In this document: one piece after another, positions 8,610 to 17,135 of the stretch
Layout of the letters: the number at the start of each line of letters is the position of its first letter
Numbering within the stretch: the stretch's first letter is position 1
NCBI GenBank assembly: GCA_958295665.1
Contig: OY282559.1
Span: 127,447,605 to 127,511,604 of the forward strand
DNA from: Tipula vernalis
Lineage: Eukaryota; Arthropoda; Insecta; Diptera; Tipulidae
Direction of reading: 5' to 3'
DNA: 64,000 bases
Program-made: the position numbers and the translations under genes
Notes under the pieces: model-generated
The model's input: only the letters and a program-made list of their open reading frames with translations
Databases searched by the model: none
What the model was told of the DNA's origin: nothing

Positions 8610-10343
8610 ATGAACCTATATACCAGCGAGATACACCACATCAATACAGACAATCAAATCGTTCTGCAATTTGCAGACGATTTTGTAGTAATTGGAAAAG
8701 GGAGAAGTATTGATGTGGCGGCTCAAAGAGCGCAAAAGGGGGTAGATGATATAATTCAAAAACTTAAAATGTTGAATCTGAGAGTGAATCCTAATAAGTG
8801 TGCTTATATGAGTTTCAGAACAAACGTTTCAAATGTTAATATAAGTGTTGATAGTAAAAGTATTGAACAAGTAAATGCGTACAGGTATTTGGGTATTTGG
8901 ATTGATAGACGTATGAATTTTGGGAAGCACATGAAAATTTTGGCAGATAACTGCAAGGAACGTTTAAATGTGGTTAAACGGGTGAGCAAACCTAAATGGG
9001 GCGCTCATCCGAGTGTGACTGACATGTTAAGGAAGGCCCTTATATCCTCCAAAATTGGATATGGTATTAGTGTGTATGGGAATGGTTCGAAAGGGGCTTT
9101 TAGCCAATTAATGAAAGTAGAAAATGCATGTGCAAGAGTGGTATTGGGGGCGATTAACTCAACCCCAATACACACTCTGTGGTCTGAAATGGGTGATTCA
9201 CCTCTCGATTACAAGAGAGAGTGGATCACAGTGAGAGAGTCGGTGAGAATGATAACTAAGAAAAATGAGTTTTGGAACGAGATGATATTAAGATTACAAA
9301 ATAGGGCGGTGTACAAACCGACATATAGAACTAGTATTGCACTTGAAAACTTGAACATGTTTCTGAGTATAGGCAATGCTGGTCCGCAACCCGTTCCTAA
9401 TAATCTTACTGTATGTTTGAATATGGAGGAATTTAATAAGGGAATGAATGAAGTTATCGCTAAAATTATGTTTGGGAAAATCAGTCAGCGGTACGTGCAA
9501 GATGATATAGTTTATACAGATGCTAGTGTGACTGAGAATGGAGTGGGTGTTGGTGTATTTATGCCTGGTAAGAATGTGGAAAAATATTTTAAAGTGGACA
9601 AAAGCATCTGTATAATGAACGCTGAACTGATTGGAATGTTTGAAGGAATTAAACTGGCTGTGAATGAAGGGGAAAGGAAAATAGTAATATTTTCCGATTC
9701 CCAGAGTGGTTTATGTTTGCTAAAATGTGGAGGTGGAAGGGAAGGCAATGTGTATGTTGATTTAATTTTTGAATGTGTTCGAAACTGTCAACGTGATGTG
9801 ACCATACAATGGATCCCATCACATAGACAGATCGAAGGGAATGAAAGAGCCGATATGTTAGCTAAAAAGGGTACATTGAATGACATGGTTCAGGAGTACG
9901 AAAGGAAGGATGCAAGAGATGTACTTCGAATGTTTCAAATGAATCTGTGGAGAAAATGGGAGAGTGAATTTAACGAGAAAAGTCTAACGAAAGGAATGAA
10001 GTACAGCGTGCTCCGTGGTACTCCTTTGAGAATTCCGTTCTTTAAGGAGCTCAAAGGAGATACGCGAATGTTGCGAATGGTTGAGAGAATCAGGCTGAAC
10101 CATGGAAACTGGAAGGAATGCTTGTGGAAACGTCATTTGAGTGAGGACAAAGATTGTGAGTTGTGTGGAAGTGTGGAGGATGTTGAACATCTCATATTGG
10201 CTTGTCCCAGATATAGCCAATATAGATCAAAGTTCAACATCCTTCGGAATGCAAGAAATCTAAGTGATTTAATGAATGAGGGTGATTTTTTGGCTTACAA
10301 GGAAATGTATGAATTTATTAGGATAAGTGGAATAACAATTTAA
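8610..10343 (+). CDS. LINE ORF2 C-terminal half: RT palm/thumb, RNase H, CCHC finger
   Basis: 577 codons without interruption. Residues 20-35 hold LQFADDFVVIGKG (the RT box with the two catalytic Asp), then the thumb (NAYRYLGIWIDRRMNF). RNase H spans about residues 305-430 with all acidic residues: YTDASV, MNAELIGMFEGIKLA, FSDSQSGL and GNERADMLAKKG. A Cys/His motif CELCGSVEDVEHLILAC sits near residue 530. The fingers and first half of the palm are missing, so no active polymerase can result. The first ATG (8610-8612) matches the satellite phrase ACCATAATG, so it probably comes from flanking DNA, not the element. An RNase H domain points to the I/R1/jockey-with-RNase H group. Confidence 0.9.
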   Translation: MNLYTSEIHHINTDNQIVLQFADDFVVIGKGRSIDVAAQRAQKGVDDIIQKLKMLNLRVNPNKCAYMSFRTNVSNVNISVDSKSIEQVNAYRYLGIWIDRRMNFGKHMKILADNCKERLNVVKRVSKPKWGAHPSVTDMLRKALISSKIGYGISVYGNGSKGAFSQLMKVENACARVVLGAINSTPIHTLWSEMGDSPLDYKREWITVRESVRMITKKNEFWNEMILRLQNRAVYKPTYRTSIALENLNMFLSIGNAGPQPVPNNLTVCLNMEEFNKGMNEVIAKIMFGKISQRYVQDDIVYTDASVTENGVGVGVFMPGKNVEKYFKVDKSICIMNAELIGMFEGIKLAVNEGERKIVIFSDSQSGLCLLKCGGGREGNVYVDLIFECVRNCQRDVTIQWIPSHRQIEGNERADMLAKKGTLNDMVQEYERKDARDVLRMFQMNLWRKWESEFNEKSLTKGMKYSVLRGTPLRIPFFKELKGDTRMLRMVERIRLNHGNWKECLWKRHLSEDKDCELCGSVEDVEHLILACPRYSQYRSKFNILRNARNLSDLMNEGDFLAYKEMYEFIRISGITI

Positions 10344-10540
10344 TACGAAACAAATATTTACTAGCCGATGGAATATGTGAGGGGATAATCTGGTTCTTTT
10401 TAAGAGTGAGGAAAATCTTATTAAAAATGTAAATTGAATTAAAATATGTAACAGAAAATTATAAATATGATTTTTGGCGATATGGCTCTTTTTTTATGTA
10501 GGAGCCAAGCCTAATAAAAAAAAAAAAAAAAAAAAAAAAA
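8610..10540 (+). mobile_element. 5'-truncated non-LTR retrotransposon with poly(A) tail
   Basis: The 3' part of a LINE, starting inside the RT palm domain and ending in a run of about 25 A at 10516-10540. The 3' untranslated region is 10344-10515. Satellite sequence abuts both sides, so the copy landed in the array. Truncation at the 5' end and the A tail are hallmarks of target-primed reverse transcription. I found no clean target duplication. An opposite-strand fragment of the same family lies at 11475-11856. Confidence 0.9.
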
Positions 10541-11474
10541 GAAAGTCAGTTTCAATCTCTAACATTTTCGAAATTTCTATTTGAAATTCTACTTTTTGTT
10601 AATGTTGTGTTGGTCAAACTCATTAAAATGGTTAGAGCTTTGAAAATTAAGTGATTTATTATGAAACTCAGTATCAATTTCTAATATTTTTTTGGATTTT
10701 GATTTGAAATCCAAGTTTTTATTACACTAGTGTCATAATGTTATTGTTGTCAAATTCATTAAAGGGACGCTTTTTTTGCCAACTGTATTAAATTCCAAAT
10801 AATTTTAATTTTTAAGGTTTAGCTTCATTTTTGTGGCATTATTCAACGTTTGTCTTGTTTATATTATTTACATTGAACTTTGCCGAGCTTTATAAGCTTT
10901 TAGTTTTAGAACAAACTAAAGACTAACAAACATAGCCTTAAATTTCCAATTCAAATCCAATTTTTTTACACCAGTGTCATAATGTTGTTGTTGTCAAATA
11001 TGTTTTGAGGTCGAGCTTTATTTCTGTGTAATCTTTGGACAACGTTTGGCCTATTTGTAATATTAGTTGAGTGCAGAAAAATTGACATTAAGTAACACAT
11101 TAAGAAAATCTGTTTCAATCTTTAAGATTTTCCTAAATTTCCATTTTATATCAAGTGTCTTTTTAAACAAGTACCATAATGTTGTTGTTGTCAAACTCAC
11201 TTAAGAGACGTAGTTGTTGCCAAATAAATTAATTTCTAATAAATGTGACTTTTAAGGTATAACTTCATTTTTTTTGTACCATGACTGGTCGACGTTTGCC
11301 TCATTTATAATACTTATATAGAACTTTCTCAGATACACAAGCTTTCCACTTTAGGACAAACTGAAAACAAACAGCGACTAATTAACCTTAAGCAAAACAT
11401 TTAGAAATTCGGTTTCAATCTCTAACATTTTCTTTAATGTTGTTATTGTTAAAATCCTTAAGGGTCCGTAGATT

Positions 11475-11856
11475 CATTTTTTTTTTTATTGAGCTATTGG
11501 GCTTGGCTCCAAATATTGTTTACATTTTTATGATTATTTTATTTCTAAAGGAACCGGATACTCCCCATACAATTTTGCTAGTAGTTCATTATATGTTCAC
11601 CATTAAATTGTTATTTCACTCATTCTAAGATATTCCTTCATTTTCATATAAACCAAACTTTCCTTATTTATTACTGTCGCTAAACTTCTTGCAATTCGAA
11701 GGAAGTTGAATTTTGATTTGCATGGACTGAACTTTGGACAGGCCAAAATCCGATGTTTAACATCCTCCATACTTCCACACGAAGTACAACCTTATCCTCA
11801 GTTAATCGACGTATCCACAAGCATGCTTTCCAATTACCATGGTTCAGTCTGACATG
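11475..11856 (-). mobile_element. Second 3' fragment of the 8610-10540 LINE family, opposite strand
   Basis: Read on the minus strand, 11856-11740 matches 10093-10208 (AACCATGG...TGGAAAGCATGCTTGTGGA region through the Cys/His-finger codons) with several substitutions. The 3' end shares the AGCCAAGCCCAATA phrase of the tail seen at 10500 and finishes in a T run on the plus strand at 11477-11487. The heptamer GGTCCGT occurs on both flanks (11463-11469 and 11856-11862), a possible short target duplication. Frame is broken. Confidence 0.8.
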
Positions 11857-12011
11857 GTCCGTTTTTTTTTATAAATATATTAAAATTTCGATTTTAGGAC
11901 TGAGCTTTAAGTTTGTGCCATTATTGGACGACGTTTGGCTTGTTCACAGTATTCATTTAGAACTTTGCGAGATTTGTAAGCATTAAACAAACAACGATTA
12001 TTTAACTTTAA

Positions 12012-12086
12012 TTATTGATTATTGATTGAAGGGCCATGTGGGTGATAAGCCACCTCGCACTGCGACCTAAAAGATCTATTGTGCTG
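12012..12086 (-). mobile_element. 75-bp 3'-end fragment of the (AAT)n-tailed retroelement, with 9-bp TSD
   Basis: A perfect 9-bp direct repeat TAACTTTAA (12003-12011 and 12087-12095) brackets the insert, which sits in the satellite phrase ATTTAACCTTAAGTAA. On the minus strand it reads CAGCACAATAGATC, GAGGTGGCTTATC, GGCCCTTCAATC and ends in AAT/AATC repeats. It matches the 3' terminus of the copies at 12379-12877 and 43612-44290. Extreme 5' truncation, a trinucleotide-type tail and a target duplication show retrotransposition. Confidence 0.85.
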
Positions 12087-12378
12087 TAACTTTAAGTAAT
12101 ACATTAAGAAATTAGGTTTCAGTCTATAACATTTTCTTGAACTTCCAATTTTAATCCCATTTTTTTACACCGGTGTCATAATGTTGTTATTGTCAAAATA
12201 CTTTATAATCCATTGTTGTTGTCAAATATTTTAAAGTGTCAAATACATGTGATTTTTGAGGCCGAGCTTCATGTTTTGCAATCTTTGACCAACGTTTTGT
12301 CTATTTATAATATTTAATATTTTCTTGAATGTCGATTTGAAATGCAATTTTTAATTACACTAGCGTCATAATGTTGTT

Positions 12379-12877
12379 GTTGTTTACTTGCTCCTCGTGG
12401 CAACTACTGGTAACTGAGGCCATTTGGCACAGGCTAAAGTATGGCAGCAAAGGAGAAATTCTTGACAAAATTCATAAATGAACAGCATATGCCGATGGAT
12501 GATGGGTTAATCAGTTCAAAGTATGCAGACTCTGGATACCAAGCCCGATCCAGTTTTATTAAACCGAATTTTCATTCCCACTAACTCGTGAGAGTAAAAC
12601 TCAAATGGAACACGGGACACGGGTAGGAATATACGGGAGTGGGACAGCCCTCTCGAAGTACTTCGGTAGTAATACCACCGTCTTACTAGCTGTAGTAAAC
12701 ATCTGCGACAGAGAGCAATGAGCCCAGATAGTAAGTTTCATATCAGGTTTATTAGGAGCCTTAATATTAACTGGACGGATAATTGAGCAGATGCCAAGCA
12801 GATATCTCCTAAGTCGTAGCGCGAGGTGGCTGAACGCCCAAAACTGCCCTTCAATAATAATAATATTATATAGGCGT
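12379..12877 (+). mobile_element. (AAT)n-tailed retroelement 3' end, copy 2
   Basis: About 500 bp matching the reverse complement of 43677-44250: shared phrases include GGCACAGGCTAAAGTA, AACAGCATATGCCGATGG, ATATACGGGAGTGGGACAG and CAGCCACCTCGC, followed by CCCTTCAATAATAATAAT. The conserved translated block NIREWDS.LEVL in both copies suggests this was coding near the 3' end of a LINE. Stops are present here. A trinucleotide tail is typical of I/R1-related LINEs and of SINEs derived from them. Confidence 0.75.
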
Positions 12878-13539
12878 CTTAATACATTCATTAAGGGTAA
12901 GGGTTCTTAAGGGGCTGTTTTAGAATGTGCAACATCTGGGAATTTGGCATTTAGTTGCCATGATTGAAAGAATACTACTTTCATTCCTTATTGCATGTGG
13001 ATGCATTTCCTTATGTTTCACAATTCCCTACAGAATTAATGATCGTTCCCTTAGCAAATGTTCTGTGAGTAAGAAAATGTAAGCTATTCAGTGAATGTTT
13101 TATCTTGTCAAACTGTAGTTACACGTGGTACGATTGTAAGGAATTGAGATGATTCTGAGAATGATGTGTACTTACACTCACCAGCAGAGAAAGCGGGCCA
13201 CCCTACAATTTTTTTTTTTTGGTTCAGGTGGAAAGATCAAACAAAAAACCAATTCAAGGTCAACATGGCTCATACCTAAATTTTTAAAAGTGAATACTTT
13301 TTGAACCGCACTAGCTAGAAACATGAAACAAAAGTAAAATTCTAGGTGATTCAAGACAGTCTTTGAAAATACATATGTATGTGATGCCATGAAAAATTTA
13401 AATGTTTCTGCAAATTAATAATCGAAAATTTGTGAAGTTTGATTTGCATGATTCAATCGTTTTAATGTTGAGTTTATATTTTGCTGTGCCAGTGGACTAT
13501 ATTTTTATTATATTGCTAAAGTCAGAAAAAGTACTGGCA
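12878..13539. other. No gene recognised
   Basis: 660 bp of AT-rich sequence. It may include the left part of the Tc1-like element whose transposase relic starts near 13540, but no inverted terminal repeat could be matched on the other side. Confidence 0.45.
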
Positions 13540-14090
13540 ATCGTGGTGCTGTTGGAATATGGAAGAAGCCGACGTCCAAAACTTTTGACTTGAGCCAACG
13601 TCCAAAACTTTTGAGCCAAGTCTTATTCACCGATTAATCGAAATTTTGGTTGCGGTCTCCTGATGGATAAGAATAAGTATTGCGACGACTGGGTGGGCGT
13701 TACCCTCCATGCACCAATAGCAAAAGTGTTTGAAGTGGATCATTTTTGGTATAGGCGCATATCTATAACGGCCGTTTGCTATATCAACGAAATATTGCAA
13801 CAATATGTTGTTCACTACGCACCATTTATAGGCGATAATTTCGTACTAACGTACGATAATCCCAGACCTCGTGCTGCCAGAGTCGAGAAAGATTGCTTGG
13901 CAGATGTAACTATTTCGAAGATGTTATGGCCGACAATCAGTCCCGATTTGAATCCTATAGAACATTTTTGGGACATTATTAGTAGAAGAATTTGGTTTCG
14001 TATCCTAGCTCCGAATACGATGGAACAACTCCAAACCGCCCTTTTAGATGAATGGAAAAATATCTAAAAGTGCGATATTCAACAGATTAT
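13540..14090 (+). pseudogene. Tc1-like transposase, C-terminal catalytic part, degenerate
   Basis: Near 13621-13665 the frame reads VLFTD, stop, SKFWLRSPDG: the usual FTDES block with its Glu codon changed to TAA. 13663-14067 then continues the DDE domain: YDNPRPRAARV (second Asp) and WPTISPDLNPIEHFWD (the DLNPIE block with the catalytic Glu). Length covers about half of the roughly 340-residue Tc1 transposase; the N-terminal helix-turn-helix part is missing. A short duplicated phrase (CCAACGTCCAAAACTTTTGA-like, 13571-13612) precedes it. The gene is dead. Confidence 0.85.
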
Positions 14091-14378
14091 CAAAAGTATG
14101 GGACGAAAGAAGAAAGCCGTTATTCAAATTCGGGGGGCAATTTACGCTACTAAACTTGTTTAATTGGTTAATAATGATTTTGTGGTTGTGTTTATGTTTG
14201 TGAAAATTTAAATAAATTTTTTTAAATATTTTTTTATTTGGTTTCTGCTCGAAAATTCGAAAAATCTTACCCACATGTTTATCAATAGTAGGTCTCATCT
14301 ACATTTTCTAAGATTGTTTTGAATGACAGAAATTTTGTAAAATAATATTTTTCAAATATGCAATAAGTATTACTTTGC

Positions 14379-14648
14379 CACGGCTCGTCTGAACATGGCT
14401 CAACCCAAAAGTGCTTGCACTTCTGTTTTTTTTATGGCATCATGTTCCTTAAGGTCTAGCAAATAAGATAAAAGTTTTTTTGAAATCATCCACTGTCCAG
14501 TTTACATTTTCGCGCCAAAATTCGAAAATTGAAACCAAAAAACGGTTTTTTGGTCTGAAAAAGTGAAATATCTTATTTTGTATGCCCTTCCGGAGGATTC
14601 CAGCATACAAAGATAGAAAAAGGAAAGTCTCAGGAAGAGAATGCAGAA
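14379..14648 (+). repeat. Left terminal inverted repeat of the Transib-like element
   Basis: Matches the reverse complement of the right end over more than 200 bp with small indels. Shared phrases include GGCTCAACCCAAAAGTG, TATGGCATCATGTTCC, TTTTCGCGCCAAAATTCGAA and AAAGTCTCAGGAAGAGAATG. The last phrase lies further in on the left because of an extra segment at 14580-14622. Confidence 0.88.
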
Positions 14649-14865
14649 AAGAACAGGTCAAAAGGTTGCTAATTTACGAATTATTTCTCTCTTTGTCGAC
14701 AGATGTCTTCTAAACACAAACGTGGGGATATAATGAATTATTTCAAACAAATCAAAACTCATGAAAGTCGAGAAGAACAAAAACCTTTATTTCAGTAATA
14801 TTAATTCAAGTTTGATTCAATTAATTATATGTGTGGTAACTATTATATTCAATTACAGCCCTCAT

Positions 14866-16833
14866 TTATTTACCATTATAATCTGGGTGGTTTTCAGAAA
14901 CTTGATATTTGTTCCACATTGTCTTGAAATCAGAATGCACTGTCTCCATGGCCTGTTCACTGTAAAACCCCAACATTCTTCTATGGCCTTCACAAAAATC
15001 TTCTATATGATAAAATACTGCATGTACTTTTGGTGTGACTGATAGCGCTAGGGCCAAATAGCTAGTCTTGAATTGAGCGATAGATTCTTTGTAACAATCA
15101 TTTAATTCGATTCCAAAACAATTGTAAACTACACGATCAAAAGCCTTCAGTGTTTCCACATATTTCAAACAACCAATGGAGAACAACGATCGGAGACTAT
15201 CCACTTTTTTTCAATAATATTCTACATGAATTGCCATTGAATGTGGTATCTCCTTGAGTAAGTTCTCGTTGAACATTGCATAGGTTGATCCATTCTGTTG
15301 TCTCAGTAACAAATTCATCTTGCATATGGCTGACTATTTTATTAACCATACCAAGCATTAGATGTAGTTCTGGAGGAGGAATAATGTCAAGATGCTTGTT
15401 ATCGTCATCAGCTGAAGAAACTGGAGGATTGATACAGCTTTTGAAATTTTTCGCATTTTTCATTATCGATCCGCCAGCGTTTCTCCAAGCTTCAAAATAT
15501 GAGGTTGAGTTTCCCACAGTTCGCTGAGGTCCAATGTCCTCCAAACCTCCTTTCACAAAAGCACCATGTACAAGGGTACGTCGACCAATGAGACATAATC
15601 CCTGTCAGAATATTGGCTAATTTAAGATCAGTCGCTATCGTACCAGAAAAATCCTCAATTTTCAATATTTTCCATATTGCTGACACGTTTTCATAATTCT
15701 CTTGAGCCGATTTCACAATAGCAAGAATAAAGATTTTCTTAACGCCTGAGTCAGCAAAAGCTTTAGCAAACACGCCATCATCATACTTTTGACGTTTTTT
15801 CTCCTGTTGACAAATTTCAGTTGAATCATCTTGAACAGACAGGCACACCTTCCATCAAAAAATCACCGCCACCGTCAATTCCAAATTTTAAGTGCTGATT
15901 TTTAATATCCCGCTGTTTCTCGATATGAGAAAGAAAATCTTTAAGAGTATGGCAGTAAACTAGGGACATTGGATTGGTGTGCTCATTCGAGCTTTGATTG
16001 TTACAAAATCTATTGTCTTATCACAAAAGAGACTTTTTACCTCGCCATTCTTCTGTTCCAGGCTTTTTTTCAATCCTGGCTCAATTATCGCCCGCTTTTG
16101 GTAGGAACTCTCAAAGCGGTCGCTCTATCAAGAGTAGTCTTTGTGCTAAGATTAAAATTTGTTTTGATTTACAATAAATCGGCTGTGGATATATTCGAAG
16201 CTCGTTCCTCTTCATTTTTCTCCACGTGCCTGAGTAAGGGAGACCGTCGAATCTTTTTTGTTTACTTTGTCATCAATGTCATGTTGTTGAATTGCAATTT
16301 TACTGATTAATGTTGACGCCACTTGTTCCATTACTTTCTCCCCCATTGTATTTATATACTTGCATACATTATCAACTTCAGTTTTGGTGCATTTATGAGG
16401 TGTTCCTCGTTTGGGATCGATAAAACATTTGGAACAACGTTTGATGCATTTCCCTTCAGCCGATTTTTTTTTGTTAAGAAGTTGCATGGATAACACGTTA
16501 CTTCCAGCAATCTGGTACAAATAGCACTGACAGGGATTTTGAGTCTTAGATCTCGTAGTTAAAGTTACACTCAAAAACTTAAAATAATCAGGTAGCTCGA
16601 CAGTCTTGGAGGGAACGATTCCTGGATCAGCTCTGGGAAGTTGTCGGTAGACGTTCTTCACACAAGATATTGTCCACACGATGTTTCAGTAATTTTTCTA
16701 GATTCGATTGCAGCGAGGCTTCTATCTTGAACATGACATTTTTCTTTTTTAAGCACAACAAATAAATTTTACACTGGTTCTCTTCGTGTGAAAGTGCGCG
16801 GGCAACTTTTGGAGGATTACAAATTTTCGACAA
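14866..16833 (-). pseudogene. Transib-like (RAG1-related) transposase, frameshifted
   Basis: About 656 codons on the minus strand spread over several frames (16833-16627, 16679-16212, a degraded stretch 16211-15850, 15848-15492, 15556-15197, 15204-14866). The length suits Transib transposases. Candidate catalytic acidic residues in order: FGIDGGGDFL near 15890-15860 (first Asp), ATDLKLANI near 15630-15605 (second Asp), and YSEQAMETVHSDF near 14965-14925 (Glu). A CTWCFC Cys pair follows the second Asp, and an N-terminal Cys/His-rich segment (CIKRCSKCF, HKC) lies near 16450-16390. Family and residue assignment are from memory of conserved patterns. At least four frameshifts and stops make it inactive. 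Confidence 0.72.
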
Positions 16834-16901
16834 TATGGAAAACTGAAATGAACTGATCGAGGCGAGGAAGAAAAGTTTTCTGCTTTTCTTGTAACCTGCC
16901 T

Positions 16902-17130
16902 ACCGCATTCTCTTCCTGAGACTTTTCATAAAACATAAGATATTTCATTTTTCAGACCAAAAAATCATTTTTTTGGTTCCAATTTTCGAATTTTGGCGCG
17001 AAAATGAAAACTGGTCGGTGGATGATTTTAAAAAAACTTTTATCTTATTGATTAGACCTTAGGGAACATGATGCCATAAAAAACGGAAGTGCAACCACTT
17101 TTGGGTTGAGCCGCGTATAGACGAGCCGTG
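16902..17130 (-). repeat. Right terminal inverted repeat of the Transib-like element
   Basis: Inverted partner of 14379-14648; outermost bases pair as CACGGCTCGTCT. Confidence 0.88.
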
Positions 17131-17135
17131 TTTGC

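Larger units (their letters stand above)
8230..12378. repeat. Diverged satellite array (units about 200-260 bp), interrupted by three retroelements
   Basis: A set of phrases recurs in the same order: CATAATGTTGTTGTTGTCAAA, GAGCTTCATTTTT with CTTTGGACAACGTTTG, GGAACTTTCTGAGC, AACGATTATTTAACCTTAAG, GGTTTCAATCTCTAACATTTT and AATTTCCAATTTCAATCC. Anchors of the first phrase lie near 10735, 10977, 11178, 11434, 12180 and 12368, and partial units occupy 8230-8609. Insertions at 8610-10540, 11475-11856 and 12012-12086 break it. The satellite proper totals about 1.8 kb. Units differ by many substitutions and small indels, so it is old. No coding potential. Confidence 0.75.
14379..17130 (-). mobile_element. 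Transib-like DNA transposon, 2752 bp, full length
   Basis: Long terminal inverted repeats (left 14379-14648, right about 16902-17130) begin CACGGCTCGTCT at both ends. A 5-bp direct repeat TTTGC flanks it (14374-14378 and 17131-17135). Termini beginning CAC and a 5-bp target duplication are features of Transib elements, the group whose transposase is related to RAG1. The interior carries a minus-strand transposase relic (16833-14866). The CACTA/Mirage/Chapaev supergroup is the main alternative, since it also begins CAC, but its duplications are normally shorter. Confidence 0.8.

Noticed and set aside
12601..12891. Minus-strand 96-codon frame
   Set aside because: Antisense to the (AAT)n-tailed retroelement copy; no protein-like motif.
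14379..14395. RAG recombination-signal-like heptamer/nonamer at the Transib-like ends
   Set aside because: The end reads CACGGCT, not CACAGTG-like, and no A-rich nonamer at a 12- or 23-base spacing was evident.
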